A DNA stretch of 64,000 nucleotides. It comes from Streptomyces lienomycini. Lineage in GTDB: Bacteria; Actinomycetota; Actinomycetes; Streptomycetales; Streptomycetaceae. Positions 49,067 through 58,747 of the stretch are shown here, in pieces. The number at the start of each line of letters is the position of its first letter. Positions within the stretch are counted from its first letter, which is position 1. Location: contig NZ_CP116257.1 of the NCBI RefSeq assembly GCF_027947595.1, forward strand, positions 5,527,501 through 5,591,500, given 5' to 3'. The position numbers and the translations under genes were made by a program. The notes under the pieces were generated by a model. That model worked only from the letters and a program-made list of their open reading frames with translations. It did not search any database and was not told where the DNA came from.

Positions 49067-50035
49067 TCACGCCGCCAGTGACCCCGGCATCACCGCCCTC
49101 GGTCCGAACTTCGCCCGCGCGCGGTCCGCGACCTCCTCGATCCGGCGGACCTTCTCGTCCACGGGGTCGAAGGTGAGCTGGTGGGAGGCGTGTTCGGCGG
49201 ACGTGAGGCTCTCCGCGCGCAGAGCGATCGAACGGACCCGGGCGCGCTGGAGGCCGAGCGCCTCGTACAGGTCGTACGCGGTCCGGGTCAGGGCCGCCGA
49301 GTGCGCGGTCGGCTCCTTCAGGGTGCGGCTGCGGGTGGTGGCCGACCGGTCGGCGTAGCGGACGGTGAGGGTGAGGGTGCGGCAGACCTTGTCCACGGCG
49401 CGCAGCCGGGCGCCCAGTTCCCCGGCGGTCGAGAGCAGGGCGCGGCGGTGGCGGTCGGGGTCGAGTTCGTCGCGGCCGAAGGGGCGGTCGGCGGCCAGGG
49501 ACCGGGAGACGCCGTTGGGGACGACCCGGCCGCGGTCGACACCCTGGGCCTTCTCGTACAGCTCGCGGCCGGTCTTCGCGCCGACCAGGCGCTGGAGCGT
49601 GGACAGCGGCGCGGCGGCGACCCGGCCGAGGGTGTCGAGGCCGTACTCGCACAGCGTGCGGGCGGTCGCGGTGCCGACGCCGGGCAGCGCGGCGACGGGC
49701 CGCCCGGCGAGGAACTCCCGCTCCTCGCCGCCGGGCACCGCGCGGGTCAGTCCGGGCCGGGCGTCGCGCAGGGCCATGCGGGCCAGCATCGGTCCGGGTC
49801 CGGCGCCGATCACGCAGTCCACGCCGTACAGCGCGAGGGCGCGGACCCGGATCACCGAGGCCAGTTCCACCGCGCCGCGCCCGAAGTAGCGCTCGGCGCC
49901 GCGCAGGTCGGCCAGCGCGCCGTCGGGCGGCAACGCCTCGACGACCGGCGTGAACTCCGCCAACAGCCCGAGCAGTTCGGGCAGGACCGCCTCGTACATC
50001 GGCGGCAGCTGGAAACGTACGCACAGAACGGTCAT
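49067..50035 (-). CDS. Y-family polymerase homologue, ImuB-like
   Basis: 322 aa. The DinB/ImuB fold is recognisable in ARMALRDARPGLTRAVPGGEEREFLAGRPVAALPGVGTATARTLCEYGLDTLGRVAAAP (helix-hairpin-helix) and in the little-finger region with LTLTVRYADRSATTRSRTLKEPT. The N-terminus reads MTVLCVRFQL and DGALADLRGAERYFG where active Y-family enzymes have DMDxF and SIDE motifs, so catalytic aspartates appear absent as in ImuB. It overlaps the end of dnaE2 (ATGA), and the two genes are coupled. Role: adaptor for DnaE2 mutagenic synthesis after DNA damage. Confidence 0.85.
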   Translation of the reverse strand: MTVLCVRFQLPPMYEAVLPELLGLLAEFTPVVEALPPDGALADLRGAERYFGRGAVELASVIRVRALALYGVDCVIGAGPGPMLARMALRDARPGLTRAVPGGEEREFLAGRPVAALPGVGTATARTLCEYGLDTLGRVAAAPLSTLQRLVGAKTGRELYEKAQGVDRGRVVPNGVSRSLAADRPFGRDELDPDRHRRALLSTAGELGARLRAVDKVCRTLTLTVRYADRSATTRSRTLKEPTAHSAALTRTAYDLYEALGLQRARVRSIALRAESLTSAEHASHQLTFDPVDEKVRRIEEVADRARAKFGPRAVMPGSLAA

Positions 50036-53000
50036 CCCGCACTCCCCGGACTCTGGTGCCACAACTTCCTTCCGACCGCGGGCCCTTCGCCCGCGGGGCG
50101 CAGATCGGCCCAGGGGTGCATCTCGTACCCGGTGGTCATGCGGATCCTCCGCTGCTCCATCGGGTCCTGGGCCGCGGAGCCGGCCGGCGCGGGCCGCCCG
50201 TCCGAACCGGCGAGGCGGCGGCGGGCCGGGCCGCCCTCGGGGGCGTCGCCCTCCTGGCTTCCGCCCGCTGCGGCCAGCCGGGCGGCGACGCCCTCCAGGC
50301 CCTCCTCCCGGCGCACCTCCAGCAGGTCGGCGAGGTTCCAGGCGGCGGAGCCGACGACGCTGAGGCTGCGCGGGCCGCGCCGCTGGACCACCCCGCGCAC
50401 CAGCAGCAGCCAGGAGTGGAAGACGGTGTGCGCGCAGGCGTCGTGGGAGTCGTCGAAGAAGGCGAGGTCGACCAGGCCGCTGCCGTCGTCCAGGGTGGAG
50501 AAGATGACCCGGCGCCCGGAGCGGATCGGCGGGGTCTGGGTGGCCGCCTTGGCGCCCGCGACCAGCACCGTCTCCCCGTGCCGGGCCTCGCGCAGCCGCT
50601 TGGCCGACACCACGCCCAGCTCGCGCAGGAAGGCGCTGTGGTCGTCCATCAGGTTGCGCGAGGCGTCCATGGAGAGCACGCCGAGTTCGGCGCTGAGCTT
50701 CTCCGCCGAGGTGAGGTCGGGCAGCCCGGCGGGGGCGGTCCTGCGGCCGCCGGTGAGGGGGAGTTGGTCGCCGCGTCCGCCCCGGGCGCCGCGGTGCAGC
50801 TCGGTCAGGTGCAGTTGCAGGTCGCGGCGGTTGGCGCCGAACGCGTCCAGCGCGCCGACCTGGGCGAGCCGTCCGGCCAGCGGCCTGCTGGGGCGGGCCC
50901 GTTCCCAGAAGTCGAGCAGGGAGGCGTACGGCTGTCCGTCGGCGATCCGCGCCGCCTCGGCCTCGCTGATGCCGTGCACGTCCGAGAGGGCGAGGCGCAG
51001 GCCCCAGGTCTTCGCCCTGCGCGGCCCACCTGATTCAGACACCAGTTCGACCTTGTGTGCGACCCCCGACTTGTTCACGTCCAGCGGCAGGATCGGCACC
51101 CCGCGCCGCCGCGCGTCCGCCAGCAGCAGCCGCTTGGGGTACATGCCGGGGTCGTGGGTGAGCAGCCCGGCGTAGAAGGCGGCCGGATGGTGGACCTTCA
51201 GCCACGCCGACTGGTACGTCGGCACCGCGAAGGCGACGGCGTGCGCCTTGCAGAAGCCGTAGCTGCCGAAGGCCTCGATGATCTCCCAGGTCCGCTGAAT
51301 CGTTTCCGCGTCGTAGCCGTTCGCCGCCGCGTGCTGGGCGAACCACACCTTGATCCGCCCCTGCGACTCCGGGTCGGAGAGCCCGCGCCGCACCCGGTCG
51401 GCCTCGCCGCGTCCGCAGCCGGTCATGATGGCGACGATGTCGATGATCTGCTCGTGGAAGACGACGACCCCGTACGTCCCCTCCAGCGGCTCGGCCAGGT
51501 CCTCGTGCGGGTGGCGCACCGGCGCCCGCCCGTGCCGGGCCTCGATGAACGGCCGCACCATGTCGGCGGCGACCGGACCGGGCCGGAAGAGCGAGATGTC
51601 GACCACGAGGTCGTGGAAGGTGGCCGGCTGGAGCCGCCCCACCAGGTCCCGCTGGCCCGGCGACTCGATCTGGAAGCAGCCCAGCGTCTCGGCGGACCGG
51701 ATCATCCGGTACGTCGCCGGGTCGCCCTCGGGTACGGCGTCCAGGTCGACCTCGGTGCCGGTCGCCCGCTTCACCTCGGCGACCGCGTGCGCCATCGCCG
51801 ACTGCATCCGCACCCCGAGCACGTCCAGCTTGAGCAGCCCGAGGTCCTCCACGTCGTCCTTGTCGAACTGGGCCATCGGGAAGCCCTCGCCGCTGGTCGG
51901 CACGACCGGCGTACGGGAGAGCAGGGAGGCGTCGGACAACAGCACGCCGCAGGGGTGCATGGCGACGCCGCGCGGGAGGGCGTCGAGACCCTCCACCAGC
52001 TCCCAGAGCTTGCCGTACCGCCCTCCTCCCTCCCGCCGGGACTCCCCCGCCAGCTCCCGCAGTTCGGGCAGTTCCTCCAGCGCCGCGCGGGCGTCGCGGG
52101 CGCGGATGTGCGGGAAGGACTTGGCGATCCGGTCGATCTCGGCCGGGTCCATGGACAGGGCGGCGCCCACGTCGCGGACGGCGTGGCGCACCCGGTACGT
52201 CTCCGGCATGGCGACCGTGGCGACCCGCTCGGTGCCGAACCGGCCGATGATCGCGCGGTAGACCTCCAGGCGGCGCGCGGACTCCACGTCGATGTCGATG
52301 TCGGGCAGCACGACCCGCTCCCTGGACAGGAACCGCTCCATCAGCAGCCCGTGCTCGACCGGGTCGGCGTGCGCGATGCCGAGCAGGTGGTTGACGAGCG
52401 AGCCCGCGCCGGATCCGCGCGCGGCGACCCGGATGCCCATGTGCCGTACGTCGTCCACGACCTGGGCGACGGTGAGGAAGTACGAGGCGAAGCCGTGGTG
52501 GGCGATGATGTCCAGCTCGTGGTGCATCCGCTCCCAGTACTCCCGGCGGCCCGGCCGCCGGTCGTAGCCGCGCCGCACCATGCCCGCCGCCGCCCGGGAG
52601 GCGAGCGCCCGCTGGGCGGTGCGGCGGCCCGCGCCCACGAGGTGCGGTTCGGGGAAGTGGACGGCGCCCATGCCGAGGTCGTCCTCGGGGTCGACCAGGC
52701 ACTCGGCGGCCGTGGCCCGGGTCTGCTCCAGCAGGCGGTGGGCGGTGTCGCGCCTGAAGCCCGCGGACTCGACGATCCGCTCGGCGGTGTGCCCCATGGC
52801 GCCGGCGTCCTTGAGCCAGGCCTCGCCGGAGTCCAGTTCCTTGCCGGCGCCGATCGGGACGAGGCGGCGGGCGGCGTCCAGGACGTCGGCGACCTGGCCC
52901 TGGCCGGGGTCGGCGTAGCGGACGGCGTTGGAGAGCACCGGCCGCACCCCCTGCTCGGCGGCGAAGCCGACGGTGCGGGAGGCCAGGCGCAGGGAGCCGG

Positions 53001-53595
53001 GGCCGGTGCCTTCGCGGCCGTGCCAGACGGCCTCCAGGCGCAGGGCGTCGCCGTAGACCTCCCGCCAGGGGGCGAGGAGCCGCGCCGCGCGGTCGGGGCG
53101 GCCCGCGGCGAGGGCGCGGCCGACGTCGGAGTCGGGGCCGAGCAGGACGGTCAGCCCGTCGGCGTGGTTGTCGGGCCAGGACAGCAGCGGGGTGCCCCCG
53201 GCCGTGTGGGCGGCGGAGACGAGGCGGCACAGGTCGGCCCAGCCGCGGGCGCCGTCGCGGGCGAGGAAGGTCACCCGCGGGGCCGACTCGTCGACGAAGG
53301 CGCCGCCGCGCACGGGGACGCGGCGCCGGTCCCGGCGTACGGAGGTGTCCGTGCGGTCCGCGCCCGCGGACTCGGGGGCGCCGACCGCCAGCTCCGCGCC
53401 GAACAGCGGACGGACGCCCGCCTTCGCGCAGGCCTTGGCGAAGCGGACCGCGCCCGCGAGGGTGTCGCGGTCGGTGAGGGCGAGGGCGTCCATGCCCCGC
53501 TCGAAGGCGCGCTCGGCCAGCCGCTCCGGGTGGGAGGCGCCGTAGCGGGCGGAGAACCCGGAGACGGTGTGCAGATGCGTGAAACCCGGCACCAC
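50032..53595 (-). CDS. dnaE2: Error-prone DNA polymerase III alpha subunit DnaE2
   Basis: 1187 aa from a GTG (a second GTG follows directly). The PHP domain begins FTHLHTVSGFSARYG and includes MDALALTDRDTLAG. The polymerase palm has PDIDIDV (residues 431-437) with the catalytic aspartates, then AARGSGAGSLVNHLLGIAHADPVEHGLLMERFLSRE upstream. Later come FPMAQFDKDDVEDLGLLKLDVLG, the fingers and the OB-fold. The length and the shortened C-terminus fit DnaE2 rather than replicative DnaE1 (about 1180-1200 and processivity tail). A LexA-type box precedes the gene. It performs damage-induced mutagenic synthesis with the ImuB-like protein. Confidence 0.93.
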   Translation of the reverse strand: MVPGFTHLHTVSGFSARYGASHPERLAERAFERGMDALALTDRDTLAGAVRFAKACAKAGVRPLFGAELAVGAPESAGADRTDTSVRRDRRRVPVRGGAFVDESAPRVTFLARDGARGWADLCRLVSAAHTAGGTPLLSWPDNHADGLTVLLGPDSDVGRALAAGRPDRAARLLAPWREVYGDALRLEAVWHGREGTGPGSLRLASRTVGFAAEQGVRPVLSNAVRYADPGQGQVADVLDAARRLVPIGAGKELDSGEAWLKDAGAMGHTAERIVESAGFRRDTAHRLLEQTRATAAECLVDPEDDLGMGAVHFPEPHLVGAGRRTAQRALASRAAAGMVRRGYDRRPGRREYWERMHHELDIIAHHGFASYFLTVAQVVDDVRHMGIRVAARGSGAGSLVNHLLGIAHADPVEHGLLMERFLSRERVVLPDIDIDVESARRLEVYRAIIGRFGTERVATVAMPETYRVRHAVRDVGAALSMDPAEIDRIAKSFPHIRARDARAALEELPELRELAGESRREGGGRYGKLWELVEGLDALPRGVAMHPCGVLLSDASLLSRTPVVPTSGEGFPMAQFDKDDVEDLGLLKLDVLGVRMQSAMAHAVAEVKRATGTEVDLDAVPEGDPATYRMIRSAETLGCFQIESPGQRDLVGRLQPATFHDLVVDISLFRPGPVAADMVRPFIEARHGRAPVRHPHEDLAEPLEGTYGVVVFHEQIIDIVAIMTGCGRGEADRVRRGLSDPESQGRIKVWFAQHAAANGYDAETIQRTWEIIEAFGSYGFCKAHAVAFAVPTYQSAWLKVHHPAAFYAGLLTHDPGMYPKRLLLADARRRGVPILPLDVNKSGVAHKVELVSESGGPRRAKTWGLRLALSDVHGISEAEAARIADGQPYASLLDFWERARPSRPLAGRLAQVGALDAFGANRRDLQLHLTELHRGARGGRGDQLPLTGGRRTAPAGLPDLTSAEKLSAELGVLSMDASRNLMDDHSAFLRELGVVSAKRLREARHGETVLVAGAKAATQTPPIRSGRRVIFSTLDDGSGLVDLAFFDDSHDACAHTVFHSWLLLVRGVVQRRGPRSLSVVGSAAWNLADLLEVRREEGLEGVAARLAAAGGSQEGDAPEGGPARRRLAGSDGRPAPAGSAAQDPMEQRRIRMTTGYEMHPWADLRPAGEGPAVGRKLWHQSPGSAG

Positions 53596-53648
53596 GCACC
53601 TCCCGACTCATGAACCGACGCATGACCACGTATGCCCGAACGCCATTA

Positions 53649-53664
53649 TCGAACGTCTGTTCCC
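53649..53664. promoter_or_regulatory. LexA (SOS) box upstream of dnaE2
   Basis: TCGAAC-GTCT-GTTCCC matches the actinobacterial SOS box TCGAAC-N4-GTTCGA at 10 of 12 defined positions. On the dnaE2 strand it overlaps a GATAAT-like -10 region, 54 bases upstream of the GTG. Confidence 0.75.
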
Positions 53665-53765
53665 AGCTACTTCACCCACCATACCTCCATCCTCGAATGT
53701 GTGTACGACATCCGTTCGGCCCCGCCCCACCTGCGCAAACGCGCTCCGACCCGGACTGTGGGGAC

Positions 53766-54827
53766 ATGTCACACACACCGGGCCCCGGCACGCGAAGCGG
53801 CTCCTTCCTCGGTGAGGTGAAGGACGCCGTCACCCCGCGGGCCACCCTGCTCGTGCTCGGCGTGATCGCGCTCCAGCTGCTCTTCATCGCCTCCTACGTG
53901 GGGGCGCTGCACGACCCCAGAGCCAAGGACGTGCCCTTCGGGGTGGTCGCGCCCGGGGCCGCCGCCAAGCAGACGGTGGACCGGCTGGAGCGGCTGCCCG
54001 GCTCGCCGCTGGATCCGCGCACGGTGGCCGACGAGGCGAGCGCCCGGAAGCAGATCGTGAACCGGGAGATCGACGGCGCCCTGGTCCTGAACCCCGAGGG
54101 CGGCCAGGACACCCTGCTGGTCGCCTCCGGCGGAGGCACCGTCCTCGCCACCACCCTGGAGGGCGTCGTCGGCAAGGTGGAGCAGGCCGAGCGGCGCACG
54201 GTACGGGTCGTCGACGTGGCCCCGGCCTCTCCCCACGACTTCGACGGGCTGTCGTCCTTCTACCTGGTGGTGGGCTGGTGCGTCGGCGGCTATCTGTGCG
54301 CCTCGATCCTGGCCATCAGCACCGGCGCCCGACCGGCCAACCCGCGCCGGGCGGCGATCCGGCTGATCGTGATGGCACTGGTCGCGATCGTCGGCGGGCT
54401 CGGCGGCGCGGTGATCATCGGACCGGTCCTGGGCGCGCTGCCCGGCGGCGTGCTGGACCTGTGGGGGCTCGGCGCGCTGATCACCTTCGCGGTGGGCGCG
54501 GCCACGCTCGCCCTCCAGGGCGTCTTCGGGATCGTCGGCATCGGCCTGGCGATCCTGCTGGTGGTGGTCGCGGGCAACCCGAGCGCGGGCGGCGCCTTCC
54601 CGCTGCCGCTGCTGCCGCCGTTCTGGAAGGCGATCGGCCCGGCACTGCCGCCGGGCGCGGGCACCTGGGCGGCCCGGTCCATCGCCTACTTCAAGGGGAA
54701 CGACGTGACCGCCTCCCTGCTGGTGCTGTGGGCGTGGGCGGTCGCGGGGACGGTGATCACGATGCTGGCGGCCGTACTGCCGCGCCGCGACCGGCAGGAG
54801 ACGGAACTGCCCCCACCGGCCGGCTGA
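53766..54827 (+). CDS. Polytopic membrane protein (ABC-2/YhgE-like)
   Basis: 353 aa. A first helix (ATLLVLGVIALQLLFIASYVGAL) is followed by a 150-residue extracytoplasmic domain (VPFGVVAPGAAAKQTVDRLERLPGSP, GALVLNPEGGQDTLLVASGGG) and then five or six helices. This matches the layout of YhgE/Pip or DUF3533 ABC-2-type permeases that lack an ATPase. No ATPase gene is adjacent. It is divergent from dnaE2 and may use part of the same promoter region. Function unknown. Confidence 0.8.
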   Translation: MSHTPGPGTRSGSFLGEVKDAVTPRATLLVLGVIALQLLFIASYVGALHDPRAKDVPFGVVAPGAAAKQTVDRLERLPGSPLDPRTVADEASARKQIVNREIDGALVLNPEGGQDTLLVASGGGTVLATTLEGVVGKVEQAERRTVRVVDVAPASPHDFDGLSSFYLVVGWCVGGYLCASILAISTGARPANPRRAAIRLIVMALVAIVGGLGGAVIIGPVLGALPGGVLDLWGLGALITFAVGAATLALQGVFGIVGIGLAILLVVVAGNPSAGGAFPLPLLPPFWKAIGPALPPGAGTWAARSIAYFKGNDVTASLLVLWAWAVAGTVITMLAAVLPRRDRQETELPPPAG

Positions 54828-54862
54828 CCCGCCTGCGCGCGCCCGGACACCGCGCGCACGCG

Positions 54863-54895
54863 GAAGTCCCGCCCTCGCGCGCGGGACGGGACTTC
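54863..54895. terminator. Bidirectional terminator between membrane protein and protease genes
   Basis: GAAGTCCCGCCC (54863-54874) pairs with GGACGGGACTTC (54884-54895) at 11 of 12 positions with a 9-base loop, between two convergent stop codons. Confidence 0.75.
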
Positions 54896-54914
54896 ACGGG
54901 TGTGCGGGTGCCGC

Positions 54915-55997
54915 TCAGCCGATCTGCGTACCGGTGGCCGACAGGGCCTCCGTCACCGGCTGGAAGAAGGTCTCGCCGCCGGAGGTGCAGTCGCCGCTGC
55001 CGCCGGAGGTGAGGCCGACGGCCTGGTCGCCCGAGAAGAGCGAGCCGCCGCTGTCGCCGGGCTCGGCGCAGACGTCGGTCTGGATCAGGCCGTTGACGAT
55101 GTCGCCGTTGCCGTAGTTCACGGTGGCGTCCAGGCCGGTCACCGTCCCGTCGTGCACCTGGGTGGTGGAGCCGCTGCGGGTCACCTCCATGCCGACGGTG
55201 GCCTCGGCGGCGCCCGAGATGGCCTGCGAGGAGCCGTTGTAGAGGTTCACCTCGCTCGGGTGGTCCACGTCGGCGGTGTACTTGACCAGGCCGTAGTCGT
55301 TGTCCGGGAAGCTGGACGCCGCGTTCTCGCCGATGACGTTCCCGGAGGAGTCCGACCAGGTCGAGATGGACTCGGTGCAGTGACCGGCGGTGATGAAGTA
55401 CGGCTCGCCGCCCTTGGTCACGTTGAAGCCGAGCGAGCAGCGCCCGCCGCCTCCGGTGATGGCGTCGCCGCCCGCGACGAAGGGCTTGTACTCGCCCTTG
55501 GTCCGCTTGAGTTCGGCCTTGGCGCCCAGCCCGTCGACCACCTTGGTCAGCTTGGCCAGTTCGGCCTCGGAGACCGTGCGGTCGGCGGTGACGACGACCT
55601 TGTTGGCGGTCGGGTCGGTCGCCCAGGACGTGCCCGGGATGGTCGCGTCCTCGGTGAGGGTGGTGCGCGCGCTCTTCAGGTCGGCGAGCGAGTTCTCGAC
55701 GACTCTCGCCTCGGCGCCGGCCTCCTCGACGGTCTGCGCGGCGGCCTGGTCGAGCACGTTGACGACGAGGCTCTTGGCCTGCGCGTCGTAGTACGTGCCC
55801 GCGGCGTCGGCACCGAGGTCGCCGATCAGCGTGGAGGCGAGCTTTCCGGCCGCCGTGACCGACAGGGTCTCGGGCGCGGCGGCCGCGGGGGCCTCGCTGG
55901 CGTTCGCGGTCTGGAAGGTGACCCCGGCCGCGACCAGTGCGGTGATTCCCGCACCTACTACGGCGACCCGCCGCCTGGGTATGCGTCGGTGCTTCAA
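54915..55997 (-). CDS. Secreted chymotrypsin-like protease (SGPC/alpha-lytic family) with prodomain
   Basis: 360 aa from TTG (AGGAGG upstream). Signal peptide [26 protein letters not shown], then a prodomain of about 140 residues ([55 protein letters not shown]) that folds the enzyme. Mature part: catalytic His in FITAGHCTE, Asp in DNDYGLVKY, Ser in [14 protein letters not shown], with disulfide cysteines. Family S1E, as in Streptomyces griseus proteases; extracellular protein degradation. One of two adjacent paralogues. Confidence 0.93.
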   Translation of the reverse strand: MKHRRIPRRRVAVVGAGITALVAAGVTFQTANASEAPAAAAPETLSVTAAGKLASTLIGDLGADAAGTYYDAQAKSLVVNVLDQAAAQTVEEAGAEARVVENSLADLKSARTTLTEDATIPGTSWATDPTANKVVVTADRTVSEAELAKLTKVVDGLGAKAELKRTKGEYKPFVAGGDAITGGGGRCSLGFNVTKGGEPYFITAGHCTESISTWSDSSGNVIGENAASSFPDNDYGLVKYTADVDHPSEVNLYNGSSQAISGAAEATVGMEVTRSGSTTQVHDGTVTGLDATVNYGNGDIVNGLIQTDVCAEPGDSGGSLFSGDQAVGLTSGGSGDCTSGGETFFQPVTEALSATGTQIG

Positions 55998-56311
55998 CTC
56001 ACGTCCTCCTGTGGGGGGTCGGTCCGGAGGTTGTGGGGACCTCGCGGACCGGAAGGCTGGTTGACGAGCGTTAACTCTTCCGAGTCCACAGGCCGTACAC
56101 AAGGTCGACTCCAGGACGTGCGCACGACAACTCCAGCGCGGTCACACGACCTTCACCCTTCCGGTGTGTCCCGGCGGGATTCGCGCGGCGGACGCGCGGT
56201 GGGCGCCTCGGACACGGCTGAGCCCCCGCACACCGTCGCTTCGGTGTGCGGGGGCTCTTCGCGCCGCCGGCCGCGCTCTGACGGGTGGAACGGTCGCTAG
56301 GCCACGGCTGC
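55998..56311. other. Intergenic region between the twin proteases
   Basis: 314 bases. The part nearest 55998 holds the upstream region of the first protease, with an AT-richer patch near 56065-56105. The rest is GC-rich and ends with the terminator of the second protease listed separately. No gene seen. Confidence 0.5.
56220..56257 (-). terminator. Terminator downstream of the second protease
   Basis: GAGCCCCCGCACACCG (56220-56235) and CGGTGTGCGGGGGCTC (56242-56257) form a perfect 16-base stem with the loop TCGCTT, 54 bases after the stop codon of the 56312-57220 gene on the minus strand. Confidence 0.8.
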
Positions 56312-57220
56312 CTAGTAGACGCTGACGCCGTAGGCGCTCAGCGCCTCCGTGACCGGCTGGAAGAACGTCGTCCCGCCGGAGGAGCAGTTGCCGCTGCCGC
56401 CGGAGGTCAGACCGTACGCGGTGCCGTTGCTGCCGTAGAGCGGACCGCCGGAGTCGCCGGGCTCGGCGCAGACCGTGGTCTGGATCAGCCCGCCGACGAC
56501 GTCGCCGCCGCCGTAGTTGACGGTGGCGTTCAGGGCGGTGACCCGGCCGCTGTGGGTGCCGGTGGTGGAGCCGTCACGGATGACGGTGGTACCCACGCTC
56601 GGGGTGGCCGCGCGGGTGATGTCCACGCCGCCCGCGGTGCCGGGCTTGCTGACCGAGGTGTTGGTGTACCGGACGATGCCGTAGTCGTTGCCCGGGAAGC
56701 TGGACCCGGCCGTCGAGCCGAGAACGGTCGAGTGTCCGGAGTTGGACCACCAGGTGCCGGCGCCGTCGGTGCAGTGACCGGCGGTGAGGAAGTACTCGGC
56801 GCCGCTGCTGGTGCGCACGTTGAAGCCGAGGGAGCAGCGCCAGCTGCTCGCGTAGATGGCGTCGCCGCCCTGGATGAGCTTGTTGAACGTGCCGGGGGTC
56901 CGCTTGATCGTGAGCGCCCCGGCCTTGTCGCCGGCCTGCTCCTTGATCTTCGCGATCTCGGCCTGGGAGACCGTGCTGTCGATGGTGACGACCAGTCGGC
57001 CGCTCTCGCTGTCGACGGCCCAGGCGGTGCCCGGGACGTCGGCCTGGAGCACCGCGTTGCCGGCACTGCTCAGCTCGGCGGCACTGAAGGCGGCCGGGGT
57101 GGGTGCCGCGGTCGCGCTGGGGATCGCGATGGCGGCGGCGGCCACGAGGCCGGTGGATACGGCGATCAGCCGAGTCCGTCTCGTGATGCCGCTGCGGGGG
57201 GTGGTGCGCTTGATCCTCAC
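56312..57220 (-). CDS. Secreted chymotrypsin-like protease (SGPA/SGPB type)
   Basis: 302 aa from GTG, GGAGGAAC upstream. Signal peptide [21 protein letters not shown], prodomain about 80 residues ([37 protein letters not shown]). Mature domain: [19 protein letters not shown] and [13 protein letters not shown] give the His-Asp-Ser triad; the [19 protein letters not shown] entry is the start of the mature enzyme. It is a paralogue of the downstream protease, which has a longer prodomain. Specificity pocket not assigned. Confidence 0.92.
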   Translation of the reverse strand: MRIKRTTPRSGITRRTRLIAVSTGLVAAAAIAIPSATAAPTPAAFSAAELSSAGNAVLQADVPGTAWAVDSESGRLVVTIDSTVSQAEIAKIKEQAGDKAGALTIKRTPGTFNKLIQGGDAIYASSWRCSLGFNVRTSSGAEYFLTAGHCTDGAGTWWSNSGHSTVLGSTAGSSFPGNDYGIVRYTNTSVSKPGTAGGVDITRAATPSVGTTVIRDGSTTGTHSGRVTALNATVNYGGGDVVGGLIQTTVCAEPGDSGGPLYGSNGTAYGLTSGGSGNCSSGGTTFFQPVTEALSAYGVSVY

Positions 57221-57431
57221 TTTTCGTTCCTCCACAGGGGAAGTCGGGGGCCCTCGTGTGGGGTTGGGGGCCCGTGAGGCGCAGCCAGGGACGGACCTCC
57301 GGGTTCCGGATAGTCGTGCCCCTGACAAGCGCTGAGGTTGGAGTATTCGGCCGAACGACCGGTCGGCGCAAGAGTGCCTTTCGGCCGTCGGGCTTTGACC
57401 GCCCTTTACCAACTCCCGCCGCCCGGTCCGC

Positions 57432-58346
57432 TCAGGACACCCCTCGCGCGGGAGCGCACCCGTTGGCGGGCCGGGCCAGGTCCAGGTGGTCCCGGAGCGT
57501 GCTGCCCGGGTAGAAGGTGCGGAACAGGCCCCGGTGCTGGAGCAGGGACACGGTGCCGTTGACCAGGCGCTCGAGATCACGGCGCGGGTCGACCGGCGTG
57601 ACGTGGAAGCCGTCGACGGTGCCGTCCCGGTGCCAGGCGGCGATCAGTTCGGCCAGGCCGATGGGTCCGCCGCGGTACAGCGGGCCGCGCGGGGTGGGCC
57701 GGGGCCCGCCGCCGTGACAGGGGTCGGCCGCGCACTCGCCGTCCCCGAGGTCGACGTCCAGGGCGGCGAGGATTCGCAGGGCGTCCGGATCCCGGCCGTG
57801 CGCCGCCGCGGACGCCCGCAGTTCGTCCCGCGCGGCGGCGGCCTGCGCGGGGAGCACGGCACGTACGAGGGCCACGTCGGCGTACCGGGCCGCGACCGCC
57901 CGCGCGGGCCGGTCCGTGGCGTCGACCACGCGTACGGGGTGCCCCTGCGGGGGCCGCGGCAGGGCCGAGGCGTCCCCGACGGAGAGCGCGGAGCCCTGGT
58001 GGCAGAGGAGGCGGGCCTCGCCCTCGGTGGTGGACACCTCGATCCGCCAGCCCGCCCGGCCGCGGCTGACCCGGTCGAGGGTGGCCACGGCCGCCTGGAC
58101 CCGGAACGGCTCGGCGCGGGTGGTGGTGACGGTGGGGACCAGGCCGACGCGCCGCGTGCCGGGCGCCACCCGGGACAGGACGGCGAGCGCGTCGGGGGCG
58201 GCGGGGCCGTCGCCCAGGGTGACGAAGTCGAGCGCGCCGCGTTCGGCGAGCCGCGCGTCCGCCGCGTACTCGTCGGCGTCGCGCACCGACCGCCGGTCGA
58301 GGGCGGCGGCCAGGTGCAGCCGCCGTCTGGCGTGGGAGAAGGTCAT
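57432..58346 (-). CDS. Luciferase-like FMN-dependent monooxygenase (LLM)
   Basis: 304 aa. [71 protein letters not shown] are the conserved strands of LLM flavin monooxygenases, related to sulfonate and nitrilotriacetate monooxygenases. [48 protein letters not shown] is the usual C-terminus. The ATG at 58346 is preferred (CGGAG upstream) over one 18 bases earlier. A divergent cysteine-ending leader peptide next to it points to sulfur metabolism. Confidence 0.87.
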   Translation of the reverse strand: MTFSHARRRLHLAAALDRRSVRDADEYAADARLAERGALDFVTLGDGPAAPDALAVLSRVAPGTRRVGLVPTVTTTRAEPFRVQAAVATLDRVSRGRAGWRIEVSTTEGEARLLCHQGSALSVGDASALPRPPQGHPVRVVDATDRPARAVAARYADVALVRAVLPAQAAAARDELRASAAAHGRDPDALRILAALDVDLGDGECAADPCHGGGPRPTPRGPLYRGGPIGLAELIAAWHRDGTVDGFHVTPVDPRRDLERLVNGTVSLLQHRGLFRTFYPGSTLRDHLDLARPANGCAPARGVS

Positions 58347-58430
58347 GTGAAGGCTCCGTGACATCGAGTCAGTCGGACACGGTGGATGGCGCCTTCACAC
58401 GGCCGAGCCCCTCAGCACCGCCGTCCGCCG

Positions 58431-58461
58431 AGACTACGGGGGTGTCTCGACCGACTGTCAA
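58431..58461 (-). promoter_or_regulatory. Promoter of the LLM monooxygenase
   Basis: Minus-strand -35 TTGACA at 58461-58456 and -10 TAGTCT at 58436-58431, spacer 19 bases, about 85 bases upstream of the monooxygenase start. Confidence 0.55.
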
Positions 58462-58531
58462 GGCTGTCCACACTGTGAGCCGCACATCTCAACTCGTTGA
58501 CGGCGAACCGGATGCCTGTTCCACTTGGCCC

Positions 58532-58603
58532 ATGCATCCGCAGCAGTGGCTGGTCACGCGCTCCCACATCGACTTCGGTCGAGTGTGGTCCTGTTCCTGT
58601 TGA
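58532..58603 (+). CDS. Cysteine-type leader peptide (23 aa)
   Basis: MHPQQWLVTRSHIDFGRV ends WSCSC and stop. The RxHID..R..S.C pattern is that of the putative leader peptides found before sulfur-acquisition operons in actinomycetes. Two terminal cysteines could stall ribosomes when cysteine is short, and a hairpin follows 31 bases after the stop. A TTGACG at 58497-58502 would place transcription start near the ATG, so the mRNA may be leaderless. No gene lies downstream on this strand. Confidence 0.7.
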   Translation: MHPQQWLVTRSHIDFGRVWSCSC

Positions 58604-58634
58604 GCCGAAGCCCCTGCCGTCTGCCTTGATCGCC

Positions 58635-58651
58635 CGGCCCCGTCGGGGCCG
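58635..58651 (+). terminator. Attenuator-like hairpin after the leader peptide
   Basis: CGGCCCC (58635-58641) and GGGGCCG (58645-58651) form a 7-base stem closing the loop GTC, 31 bases after the leader peptide stop codon. Confidence 0.5.
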
Positions 58652-58747
58652 TACCCGGGCCTCCGCCCTTCCCGCACCGCCTTCACACGCGCCCTCCCCT
58701 CGCGCCCCTTCCCCTCCCCTGCCCCATGCCCGGGCGCTGACGCGGTC

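Larger units (their letters stand above)
58347..58747. other. Divergent region with leader peptide and no structural gene
   Basis: 401 bases. On the minus strand TTGACA (58456-58461) and TAGTCT (58431-58436), 19 bases apart, form a good promoter for the LLM gene. On the plus strand the leader peptide 58532-58603 and a hairpin at 58635-58651 are listed separately. Beyond the hairpin there is no plus-strand gene, only the end of the DUF5685 frame. Confidence 0.65.
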
